Positions 20,998 to 30,700 of a stretch of 64,000 nt of DNA are shown piece by piece (positions within the stretch are counted from its first letter, which is position 1; every line of letters starts with the position of its first letter). The notes under the pieces were generated by a model. That model saw only the letters and a list, made by a program, of their open reading frames with translations, searched no databases and was not told where the DNA came from. Source of the stretch: Cytidiella melzeri (lineage: Eukaryota; Basidiomycota; Agaricomycetes; Polyporales; Irpicaceae). The position numbers were made by a program, and so were the translations under genes. The DNA is taken from the NCBI GenBank assembly GCA_022592445.1, contig JABYQR010000010.1, positions 246,680 through 310,679 of the forward strand. Direction: 5' to 3'.

Positions 20998-21506
20998 GGT
21001 AAGAAGAAGTATACGATATCAAACTCCTCTCCGTGGAATCTACTATAGTATTTGTTGATCAACAGAGGTATTTCTGGTAGAAGCGGTTCAAGAGCGTTGT
21101 CCTTGACGTCACTATCTTCGTCTAGAAGATGTTCTACTTCAGAATCAGATTCTGATGCAGATTCGATCGTATCTGGTAAGTCTACCTTTGATCGACGTGG
21201 CGGAGATTCGATTAACGTAGACGCTGATGAAACTGCAACTGCTGTGATTGCGGATATAGATTCTTCTTCTCCGGTGTGAGGTTCCAGAGATTGTGAGGAT
21301 GGAGTTGAATTGTTGCTAACAATAAGATCCCAATCAAGATGCGGTTCTTCTCCAATATTCTCTGGATTGATTTCACCGAGCTGTTCGTCGTTAGGAGCAA
21401 TGTATCGTCCTTCAGAGCATACAGCAACTAGATCGGTGTCTTCAAAGTAATCAGCTCTGTCTTGTCCAAATAGACGATATGGACAAGGTTGAGTGACACA
21501 AGACAA
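20994..21506 (-). CDS. CopA2 ORF2, acidic Ser/Glu-rich protein
   Basis: The frame is open from about 21605 to the TGA at 20994-20996, overlapping the Gag-Pol ATG by four bases (ATGA). No internal Met is visible, so translation must begin elsewhere: by splicing, frameshift from ORF1 or a non-AUG start. The N-terminal part has a CPYRLFGQDRADYFED segment; the C-terminal half is strongly acidic. No domain recognised. Conserved in CopA1. Could be a Gag leader, an exon joined to ORF1, or an accessory protein. Confidence 0.5.
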   Translation of the reverse strand: MSCVTQPCPYRLFGQDRADYFEDTDLVAVCSEGRYIAPNDEQLGEINPENIGEEPHLDWDLIVSNNSTPSSQSLEPHTGEEESISAITAVAVSSASTLIESPPRRSKVDLPDTIESASESDSEVEHLLDEDSDVKDNALEPLLPEIPLLINKYYSRFHGEEFDIVYFFLP

Positions 21507-21797
21507 GAGATATCTTTCAGAGAATACAAAAGATGTATCGCACTTGTTTATGGTATCAAAGAACTGATCTCGTTGTTTACAACGCGGTGCCAGATTTTTA
21601 CAAGTTTATCTACAGGAAACATAAAACGCGTTACTAATGATTCGACAAGACGGCAGAGACGAAGGAAAGGTGGTACAAAAGTACTACAAGTACAACTACA
21701 GAAACTTGTTGAAAGTGACTGTGTACAAATGTACAAATACACATTGCAATATTTTATATGTTACATGTGCGGTATTGCTCAAGTTTCAGTCGCCCGT

Positions 21798-23162
21798 TTA
21801 CTCGCTATTTCTAGCTACCATCCTGTCCAACATCTGGAGAAGCTCATTCTCCTCAGTCGGCTGCTCGACAGTTTGTCCTTCCTCAGCTGGCTGTGACCAG
21901 TCTCGAATTTGGTCCTTGACCTCTTCGGACATTGTGGTCCAGTCGTCGTTCTGCTTGAGGCGCCAGGCGATGATTTGAACGAGCTTTCGCTCGCTGAACT
22001 TGTCGTTGCCTTGGACAACCTGCATAGCAGTGTGGAAGTCATCGTGTCGGAGCTGGAATGGCTCCCGTTCCCCATCCGTGCGATACCAAACAAAACCGTG
22101 TCGCATCATAATTGCAACACGAGCTGATGCTGCAATGAATTTGTACGACTCGATTTGTTCTTCTTCAAGCGCAAAGAACAGGCGACAGCCTCCTCCTTCG
22201 ATGTTCGACTTGAGCACCACACCATTGTCCGTGATGAAAGACATGGCATCCATGATGTGTGGCTCAGCGTCGGTGAACTTGCCATCCCAGATCTTGTCGG
22301 CGATGTCCTGTGCGTTTTGCAACGCAGTCCCGGTTAATTCGTCCCACTCGAAGCAGTATGAGCTTGCATCATGAAGCTCAGTGGTTGGAGCGACAGGGCA
22401 CTCTTCCCCAAAGAACTCCTCAATGGTTTCGACGGGCTCGTTGACGGTGGTGGTGCTCGAGGTGACTGGTGACGGCAGAACCATAGGGACATCTTGTTCG
22501 ACGTTAGCGGGTACGGCAGGAGTGCGTGGGTGAGGTTGTTGACGAGGAAGTGGAGACCGGCTCCATTCGCTGCGACGGGCGGCACGGGCTTGCTCCAGTT
22601 CAAATTGAACTCGTCCGCGGTGGTTTGTGCGGAAACCTCGTCCACGAGGTGCAGTCGGCTGTCTTTGGGGCTGAGAGGTGGTGCGGCGGCGTTGCTGCTC
22701 GTCGTAGAGCTCGGCGAGACGAGGAGTATTGTCCCCCCTTCGACGCATGTCTGCGTGAACGGAGGTGCGGATGTTGTTGATGATACGGTTCACCGCTTCC
22801 TGTGGACGCGGACGTGGGCGAAGGGATTTGCGGTCGAAGGTGGCAGGAGGGGCGCGACGATTGTTAGACCATGTGCTTTGCGAATTTCCCCCCTCTCGAT
22901 CGGCGCGGCGAGCTTCTCTAGCCTCGGTATGCCATTGATGGTTTGGGATGGTACTGAGGAAGAATGTATGATGGTGATGGTCCGTTGTAGATTCTACACA
23001 ATTGTAATCGAACCTTAGCTGGTTCGGTTCGATTTGTCGAATTTGCAGAGTGTTACCTCCGGCCAGGCGAACTCTCTCAGTACGTCTTTCCAAAAACTGT
23101 TCCCAGTTCCTGGAACGCTGTTCAGCCCTTTCAAAGATAGCATTGGTACGGCGGGCGGGCAT
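21798..23162 (-). CDS. CopA2 ORF1, Arg/Pro-rich protein of unknown function
   Basis: About 454 aa from the first ATG (NMPARRTNAIF), with an open frame slightly further upstream. Arg-rich N-terminal third (ERRTERVRLAG), a basic Pro/Gln/Arg-rich middle, a Ser/Thr/Pro/Val linker, then a more folded-looking C-terminal half with Trp and aromatic residues (YCFEWDELTGTALQNAQDIA; RHGFVWYRTDGEREPFQLRH; WRLKQNDDWTTM) and an acidic tail. It lies between PBS and gag-pol on the element strand, so it belongs to the element rather than to a nested insert (no LTR or TSD separates it). Not a recognised copia domain. A captured host gene or a nucleic-acid-binding accessory protein are possible. Confidence 0.55.
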   Translation of the reverse strand: MPARRTNAIFERAEQRSRNWEQFLERRTERVRLAGGNTLQIRQIEPNQLRFDYNCVESTTDHHHHTFFLSTIPNHQWHTEAREARRADREGGNSQSTWSNNRRAPPATFDRKSLRPRPRPQEAVNRIINNIRTSVHADMRRRGDNTPRLAELYDEQQRRRTTSQPQRQPTAPRGRGFRTNHRGRVQFELEQARAARRSEWSRSPLPRQQPHPRTPAVPANVEQDVPMVLPSPVTSSTTTVNEPVETIEEFFGEECPVAPTTELHDASSYCFEWDELTGTALQNAQDIADKIWDGKFTDAEPHIMDAMSFITDNGVVLKSNIEGGGCRLFFALEEEQIESYKFIAASARVAIMMRHGFVWYRTDGEREPFQLRHDDFHTAMQVVQGNDKFSERKLVQIIAWRLKQNDDWTTMSEEVKDQIRDWSQPAEEGQTVEQPTEENELLQMLDRMVARNSE

Positions 23163-23949
23163 GTTTAAAATTCGTGGGTGAAACGGAATGCGGGTCAAAG
23201 TGCTCGTCGGTTATCGGTGTCGATCCAGAAAATAATTCTTGGAAGTGTGCGAGGAATTTCTGTGAAAGAATAAACTGTGAGAAAAACTCTTGCACAAGAG
23301 ATTCTTCACAAAATTATCCCCAAATTTGACTTCAACCGAACGATAAGCAATGGTGAAACAAATAGAGCGCGCGTAACTAATATGCGAATGTGCAGGAGAC
23401 AAAATCTCCGTGAAACCAAAAGTAACAAAGTTCGACATAAGCCTCTACTAAATTCTACAAAAACCGACGAATTGGGAATGCCAAGGGTGTCAACTGTGCG
23501 TCGTACACAGCTCCCTTTTAGTCCCCTGAGTTACGAGCTCAAGGTGACGCCTACTTTCCCTCCTTTCACCGCTTTTCACAGCCTCCCAATTGTCTAAGAC
23601 AAAAGACCCTTTCGATCACCTCTGGACGCCACCTTATTGGGCTTTGTCCGAGTAGGTGCATGATTCTGATAGTGAATCACAAGCCAAGAACACTTGTGAG
23701 GTGTAGGCTACCGATTGGATGTGACTGTGCGCGTGTTCCAGGGGTAAGAAAGCAGGGGCAATTCTGTAGAAGATAGTTATGGGAATAATGGGCGAGGAGA
23801 GACGAGGCTTAGTCTACTACAACTGGGTCTTCTACTACAAAGTGGCCTACAATGTGTAGAAAGAAATGTTACTCACGAAGTAACAGTTGTGTAGTGTCGA
23901 GCTTGAGGATGGTTTCAGAGTAGAGGAGTGGTAAGAAGAGTTAGAAGCC
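23163..23949 (-). other. CopA2 5' leader
   Basis: About 790 bases between the PBS and ORF1. Nothing coding recognised. Expected to hold packaging and dimerisation signals, but none can be identified by eye. Confidence 0.5.
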
Positions 23950-23962
23950 GGGGCTCATAACC
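23950..23962 (-). other. CopA2 primer-binding site, initiator tRNA-Met half type
   Basis: Plus strand GGGGCTCATAACC immediately next to the 5' LTR; the same 13 bases as CopB and CopC. Confidence 0.86.
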
Positions 23963-24485
23963 TGTTTGAAAGTTACGAGTGTAGGGGATGACTAGGAGAG
24001 TCAACTAACTCTGGGAGTAAGTGTCTTATTATTTCTCTGCTCTCTAGGAGCTGTATATATACATGTCTGTAACTAGACTACTAATGCTACAGTAATGTCA
24101 TATGAGTAAGGATTGGTAAGGATTGGTAATCCTATGAGTAATGATTGGTAATGCACAGTCCTGCTTGCTAATACTACTGAATAGAGAATGTAAGCGATGA
24201 CTGAGCATCCTACAGAACTGAATGGTGCTGACTGAGCCTTTAGTAAGCTCAATACATTTGGTATATGAAATATGAGTCATGCAGAAGCCTCATGGTACTT
24301 CTGCTATTCAGTCATGGAAACTACTGGAACACGATGCCATATGGTGTAAGTATTGCATCGTGTGTGACCATAAGAATGGTGGAATCACATGCTATGTACT
24401 ATCTGAGCTTATCTATCTACATATCTAATCTACATTGTCCATAGATCTGATGTCCGATAATCAGCGATACAATCTCGCTTTGACA
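23963..24485 (-). repeat. CopA2 5' LTR
   Basis: 523 bp, flanked outside by TSD CGCAC. Eight differences from the 3' LTR of the same element. Confidence 0.95.
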
Positions 24486-26477
24486 CGCACCACCATCGAG
24501 CATGAGGAAGACCAGGATTGCATGAGAAAGGTCTCCAACCTTATGTCTCAGCTCAGCCTTCTCGACAGGATCAAGAAGCAGGAGAAGGAAAAGTCTGAAA
24601 AGCTTACCCTTCTCCAGCGTATTGAGGAGTGCAACAAAGGTGCCTTTGTTCCCACTCCCACTCCTCTCCCCGCTCACCCCCACTTCCGTAAAACAAAGCT
24701 TATGCTTCGTCAACAGCGTCAACAGGAGTTTGAACCAATGGTCACAGCAGCTTGCCAACAGCTTGAGCCTGTGCTCAAGAAGTTGGATGCATCTTTCGCG
24801 AGTGGTGGGCAATCTTTCAGCCATCAGCTCAACACTCGTCAAGAAAAAGCACAGCTGTTGATTGGTTGTGGCCTAAATCTGTGGATATGAGCACACAGCC
24901 GTCTGCTCCTACAGTACCGTCCTCTACTGCCCCTCCCGTCAACCCATTCGCTGCGCCTCTTGCACAGCCTTCTGTGCCGGCCAAAAGCTCTCTGAGCTTC
25001 AACTTTACCGCGCCTCCTCTGCCAGCTGCTTCAAAGGCTGAAGCCCAGCCTACAACCGCCAATGATTCCTCGTTGTTATTACGGATGGGTGGTTTCAGCG
25101 CCCCCAGTCAAGCTGCTGCTGCTCCAGTAGCCGCTATTACAACTCCGGCACGGTCGTTCTGGTCAAATCCCACTACCACCTCCACAGCAACTGTCGCGGT
25201 ACCTACCTCCGCTTCATCCAATGTCTCAGCGCCTGCGAACTTCTCATTCGGTGGAATCTCAACTCCAACTCCTAGCAGTGTACCTGCTGCTCCGCCTCCT
25301 GTGAATGCAAGCAAGCCCTCGATAATGTTTTCATTTGCGCCCACCACGCAAGCTGCTCCGTCTGTGAACTCCAAACCTGCTTCCTCATCTAAACCCGCGG
25401 CGCAGCCGTTGAAGTTCACGTTTAATGGTATTGGAAATGGCAGCTCCAAGCCTTTCTCTGTACCATTTGGAGCACCTCCAGTCAATCAGCAGGCTACATT
25501 GGGTGCAGCTACCTCCGCTGCGCCTTTGTTTGGTGTGAAGACAGCGAGCACTCTGGACACGAACGGTACGGCTGGCCCTGCGTTCGGTGGCCCTTCTCAA
25601 TTTGGCGCATCCTCAACTGTTGCAACGGGATCTGCGTTCGGTACTGGCTCCTCTACAACTCCAAATGGAACTCCGGCTGCCAAGTCCGCGTTCACATTTG
25701 GACCGAGCACTCCTTTCGGTGCTCCATCGACGCCGTCCTCATACAGCACGTCCATTAGTGTCTTCGGTCAGCCTCCTGCAACTCAAAACGGAACTCCAGC
25801 CGCGAACTCTGCGTTCACGTTTGGTGCTCCTTCGACGCCGACCACAAACACAACGGCCAGCAGTGCTTTTGGTCTATATGTTATAAATAAAAGATAGTAT
25901 TATTACTACTATTATCGCCTATAACAATATTAGTGCCTAATATGGTAATCCCCTGCCACTTCCTATTTTTCCCCTCTTGCTGTGTCCGCTCCAACGCACT
26001 TCTTGCCATCACCTCCCTCCAACGCACTTCTTGCCATCACCTCCAACTTGTCCTCCCCCTTGTTGCCCTCCTCCTCACCACTAATTGTTCAGTACACGCT
26101 TGTGGCGTGGTACCAACTTGACATGCCTGTGGCGTAGTCAAAAACCGCATCGAGCAGTCTGACGACACTCGTTTGCTGACCGGACGCAAAGGAGGTCTTG
26201 TGGGGTAGGATTGGGAGAGGATTGTGCAGGTTTTGCACCACAGGTATGTCGCCTTCTCATCTTCAGCCCTTGCTACGCTTTACCTAGCCACGCAGCTGAG
26301 CCCCGGTTGCACCCACTTGAATGGTAAGTCACGTCAGTCATCTTTCTCATCTCCCTTTCTCCGTACAACATGTCTGTGGGAAGGTGCGAGAATGAGCGGC
26401 CACAGAATTACACAACACTTAAGCCGTCTCACTCAATCCAACTGCAGATGTGTCTGTCATCATTGGTAACAACAGTG

Positions 26478-26705
26478 AGTTGTTGTTGCCCTCACCCTTG
26501 CCCTTGTTGTTGCCCTTGCCCTTGCCCTTGTTGCCCTCTTGCCCTTGTTGCCCTTGTTGCCCTCTTGCCCTTGCCCTCACCCTCACCCTCTTCCTCTCCC
26601 TTGTTGCCCTCTCCCTTGTTGCCCTTGTTGTTGCCCTTGCCCTCTCCCTTGTTGTTGCCCTTGCCCTCATTGTTGCCCTTGCCTTTGACTGCTCTCACTC
26701 TTGCT
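26478..26705 (+). repeat. CCCTTG/TTGCCC low-complexity array
   Basis: About 230 bases made almost only of CCCTTG, TTGCCC and CTCACC units. Frames through it are compositional artefacts. Confidence 0.9.
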
Positions 26706-27047
26706 TTTGCCTTTTCTCTCGCCCTCTCCTTCCACATCCTTGCCCTCAGTGTTTCTTGTCCTTGCCCTCACCCTTTTGCACCTTCGCCCTTGCTGTTGCT
26801 CTCGGCCTCACCCTCACTGCTGGTTTCACTCCTGCTTTTGCTATCTCAGTTGTCGTAGACACCTGTGTTGTTCTGGGACTGCCTGTGGTGTCCAATTGCT
26901 CCCGCATCTTGTGCGACTGTGTCGCCAAAGCTGTTGTGTAAACCTGTGCAACTGTGTTGCCCAGCTGCATAAGTTGGATTGGACAGACTCTGAGGTGAGT
27001 TCCGTCACAAGCTGCATACATCCTTACCAATGTCCATCTCCATCTAG

Positions 27048-27411
27048 ATGGTGCACCACAGGCTCTATGAACGGGAGGCCAACACCAATCCATATGTCAA
27101 CTCCATCGTCCCTCTGCCAGTCTGGGATGCAGCTGCCCAGGAGGATGCAAGACAGCTGCTCCGAGCCTTGATGGCGCAGGTCAAGCCTGTCATGAAGGCT
27201 CATCAACTTCAGGTGAACAGCATTGAGGAGGTACGTCCATGTCAGTTCAAGCGACTACATGTATGGGGATTCTGACCATGTTATGTTCAGTACCATGGTG
27301 CGCACACTGTATGTGCTAATCTATTATACAAAGATTGCGTATTGATGGCTAACACCTTTTCAGAACGAACAAATCAGACCATCTGGCATGTTCCGTCTGT
27401 GGTACACCTAG
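27048..27411 (+). pseudogene. WLM-domain (Wss1-like) protein fragment
   Basis: First exon 27048-27230 begins MVHHRLYEREANTNPYV and continues to QVKPVMKAHQLQVNSIEE, the conserved N-terminal part of the fungal WLM (Wss1p-like metalloprotease) domain. Likely introns at 27231-27290 and 27309-27363 (GT...CTAAC...CAG) give short exons and a TAG at 27409-27411, but similarity is lost after the first exon and the HExxH protease motif is absent. A GT-AG intron may also precede the ATG (26995-27047). It lies within the TIR element as cargo and ends about 130 bases before CopB2. Wss1 proteases act on DNA-protein crosslinks; this fragment cannot. Confidence 0.65.
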
Positions 27412-27539
27412 AGGTGAAAGTGACTGGGAAGGGGTCTCCGGATAAAATGGCTTTTGTATTGTACTATGAGTGTCGAATTCACGATTTGTTTGTTTATGTA
27501 AATTGCTACTGAGAACCTGAAGTTCATGCCTCAAGAAAG

Positions 27540-27709
27540 TGTTAGAAGGCTATGAAAGTAGAGGAAAGTGTTGAGAGAGCAAAACTGAGAGGGATCACAC
27601 AGTGGGAGTTGGGGATCAAAAGTGCGTGTCGTTGCATTGATCAGAGTAAGTCTTAAATACGGTAACTACGGCGCTAGTACGTTGCGCGTCTAAGTATTAT
27701 AGTCGAACA
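27540..27709 (-). repeat. CopB2 3' LTR (170 bp)
   Basis: TGTTAGAAGG...GTCGAACA on the plus strand; identical to the 5' LTR. Confidence 0.96.
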
Positions 27710-27716
27710 CTCCCCT

Positions 27717-30700
27717 TCAAGCACGAATATGAAGTAGTTCATTGAAGTGCTTGAGTTTTTCGAGAGGTAGTGCTTTAGTAAGTGTATCAGCACGTTGATC
27801 GTTAGAAGATATGTGATGAATAGTTATATACTTCTTGAGTACACGATCGCTGATGAAATTCTTACGAATTTCGAAGTGTTTAGTTCGTTGCGAATGTTGC
27901 TCGTCAGGTGAGCTAACAATGGCAATAGTTGATGCACTGTCAGTATACATTTTGACAGGATCCATAGTAAAGTTAAGTAGTTCGTCAATGAGAGCTTTTA
28001 AATATATAGCCTCAGTTGATGCATGCGCTAAGGCATATAGTTCGGCTTCGGTGACCGATAGTGTTACGAGTGAACTGCGCTTACTTGACCAAGAGATAAG
28101 CGAGTCGTTGTATGTGAAGGTGTAGCCCATTATTGGTTTATTGCCGTATGTAGTCATACCGTCAGAATCAGCGTATCCGACAAGTGAAGTATTAGTAGTA
28201 GTTGCTTGGTTTCCTAGGACAAGCCAGTAATCGCACGTTCCCTTCAAGTATAGGTAACACTGTTTAGCTGCAGCAAAGTGTTCCTTAGAAGGGTCAGCTA
28301 AGTATCGTGCAAGTTGACCAGTGCAGTATGCAACGTCTGGTCGAGTACAGTCAGCGACGTATCGTAAACCACCGACTAAAGACATGTATTGTTTAATAGC
28401 GTCAGCGTCCTGACGAGGTTCTTTTGAGTCACGGGGGGCTAAGTTGTGCTCGTGTATCATAGGCGTACGGCGTGTATGATCGTGGTCAAAGTTGTTTCGT
28501 TTAAGTATAGTTTGGATATAATCGCGTTGACGAAGCTTGATAACACCAGAGGCTTTGTCGTAATCGATCTCCATGCCAAGCATCCAGTGGATAGTACCAC
28601 CGTTTGTTACCTCGACATGTTGTCTAAGTGCTATCTCAAATTGTTCAGCGACGACAGAAGTGATAGTACAGAGAGTAATATTGTCGACATGAACAGCGAG
28701 TATAAGTATTAGTTTTTCTCCCCTGTAAAGGTAGAAGACAGCGTTATCGTAGTCTGAACGCTTGAGTCCAAGTTGGAAAAGTATATCGCATAGTACCTTG
28801 TACCAGCGACGTCCGGCTTGTTTAAGGCCATAGATAGTTTTGCGTAGTTTAAGGACCCAGCCCTTAGGCAAGTTGGGCAGTAAGTCGCCAGGCGGCGGAC
28901 GAAGATAAAGATCTTCATCATCATTAATTTTACCGTATAAGTAAGCGGACTTAACATCGAGTTGGTTAATCTCGAAGTGTAGTGAAGCCGCAAGTGTAAG
29001 TATGAGTCGCATAGAACTCATGCGCGCAACTGGAGCGAACAAGTCATTTGCATAGTAATCAATACCATCGCGCTGAGAGTATCCTTGCGCAACAAGTCTT
29101 GACTTGAGTTTAGTAACTTTGCCATGTTCGTACTTAGTCTTGTAGACGAAGCGAGAACCAGTAATATTGGCATTTGGCGGTGGGATACAGTATTCCCAAG
29201 TGCCGAGTTGTTCCAGTGTATCAACCTCAAGTTTCATAGACTTAAACCAATCGTCTTTGAGAGGGTGATTGAGTACATCTTTGAAAGTGACAGGGTCACC
29301 GACGTCCTCAGCATAGTAAGCGTTAAACTCAGTTAAGTAGAAAGCAATGTTAGTGTCTACTTCGTCGTAGTTTAGTCCACGAGCTTTACGCGATAGTTGA
29401 GGAGTTCTGTTGGAACGCCTTGGACCAGTAGGGTCAGGCTCGTCGATTTCCATTGGTTCTATGTGAGGGTTGTCCTCAAGTTCAAGTTGTTTTTCAGTAG
29501 TAAGTTGTTCGACATTTGGTTCTTTCTCCCCTTCAATTCGTATCGTAGAGTCAACGAATTGCAAGTTACGTTCAACTCCGACACGTTGTCCGAAGTAAAC
29601 ATAGTGACCTTTAGAGTGTTCAGCGAAGCCTAACCAGACTCCCCTTTTACCCTTAGATGCTAGTTTGTTTGTGCGATATTCGTCGTATACAATGCACGGC
29701 TGACCAAAGACTTGAAGTCCATCAAGGTTAGCATCAGTGCCATATCGCTTAAAGTAAGGAGTTTTGTAGTTAAGTATAGTACGAGGAGAACGATTGTACA
29801 CATACATCGCGTATAATGCAGCGTACCACCATAGTCGATTTGGTAAGGATGCAGTATGCAGGTTTACTCGAATCAAGTTCATAATAGTTTGATGTACACG
29901 CTCAGCAACACCGTTTTGCTGAGGAGTATTGTGTACAGTAAGACATAGTATAGTTCCTTGAGTTTTCAAGTAAGCAGTCATAGCTTTACTGGTAAAGACA
30001 CCGTCGTTATCGGCTTGCAGTATCTTGACACGAATACCATATTGCGTCAACAGTTCAGTAGAGAAAATGACCCATTGAGTATAGGCATCATCTTTAGTAA
30101 CTAGTGGTGCAAGTACTAACCATCTAGTAGCATCGTCGACGATAGTCAACCAGTATTTATGTTTACCAGTAATCGACGCTGTGGGTAGAGGCCCAAAGAT
30201 GTCGATATGAAAGTGATCTCCGAAAGCTTCAGCTAACGATGAAGAACGAAGTTTAGGTACGGTATTGCGATGGATATTGTTAAGTAAACAATCCTTGCAC
30301 GGAGTTTCAGTATGGTCAGTTATATGATCAGTAATGATTGACGAAGTTTGAAGTAGTTTCTTGATCATGAAGTAACTGAGATGACCGAGTTTTTTATGTA
30401 GTTCGAGTAAAGTAATGCCAGTTCTATGCACGCTTGCTAAAGAAGTCACTCGAGTTGATGATAGCGTGTATAAATCATTTGATTTTCTAACAACAGCCAC
30501 ACAAGTCGAGTTCGAGTCGTATATAGTACAAAGATTGTGATAAAAAGTAAAACGATAATCAGAGTCCAATTTTCCAACGCTGATTAAAGTAAAAGGTAGG
30601 GTTGAGTTGAAGTAGACGTTCTTTAGCAAGAGTTCAGTAAGCTTACCACTTTCCTGTTCCACCTCGAGTACCATGTCACCAGCGAGTTTCAAAACTAGTT

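Larger units (their letters stand above)
16818..24485 (-). mobile_element. Copia retrotransposon CopA2, full length, with two extra ORFs
   Basis: 7,668 bp, 523-bp LTRs (16818-17340 and 23963-24485), TSD CGCAC (16813-16817 and 24486-24490). Reading on the minus strand: 5' LTR, PBS, leader of about 790 bp, ORF1 (about 454 aa), ORF2 (acidic), Gag-Pol (1199 aa), polypurine tract, 3' LTR. Nearly 2.9 kb of interior precedes gag-pol, unusual for a copia element. The two LTRs differ at eight positions (about 1.5 percent). Gag-Pol has the same integrase deletion as CopA1. Confidence 0.96.
16606..24890 (+). pseudogene. Unrecognised coiled-coil-like gene split by CopA2
   Basis: Two coding pieces, 16606-16817 and 24486-24890, lie on either side of CopA2. 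They are in the same frame once CopA2 and one CGCAC duplication are removed. The combined product would be about 200 aa, starting MPLSRF, basic at the N-terminus, with a Lys/Glu/Leu-rich central part (LDRIKKQEKEKSEKLTLLQR) likely to form a helix or coiled coil, then a Gln-rich C-terminal part. The family is not recognised. Its position downstream of LTR-G allows it to be the gag of that element; a host gene is the other option. The intact frame on both sides suggests the gene was open when CopA2 landed. Confidence 0.65.

Noticed and set aside
23950..23962. A genuine tRNA gene at the GGGGCTCATAACC matches
   Set aside because: Only the 13-base anticodon-region complement is present; no acceptor stem or A/B boxes. 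It is a primer-binding site.
26478..26705. CRISPR-like or telomere-like array (CCCTTG)
   Set aside because: The units lack unique spacers and vary in phase; the eukaryotic context and internal position also argue against both.
26370..26941. Long Leu/Pro/Ala and Arg/Gly/Lys ORFs on both strands across the CCCTTG array
   Set aside because: Hexamer repeats keep all six frames open; the translations are compositional, not genes.
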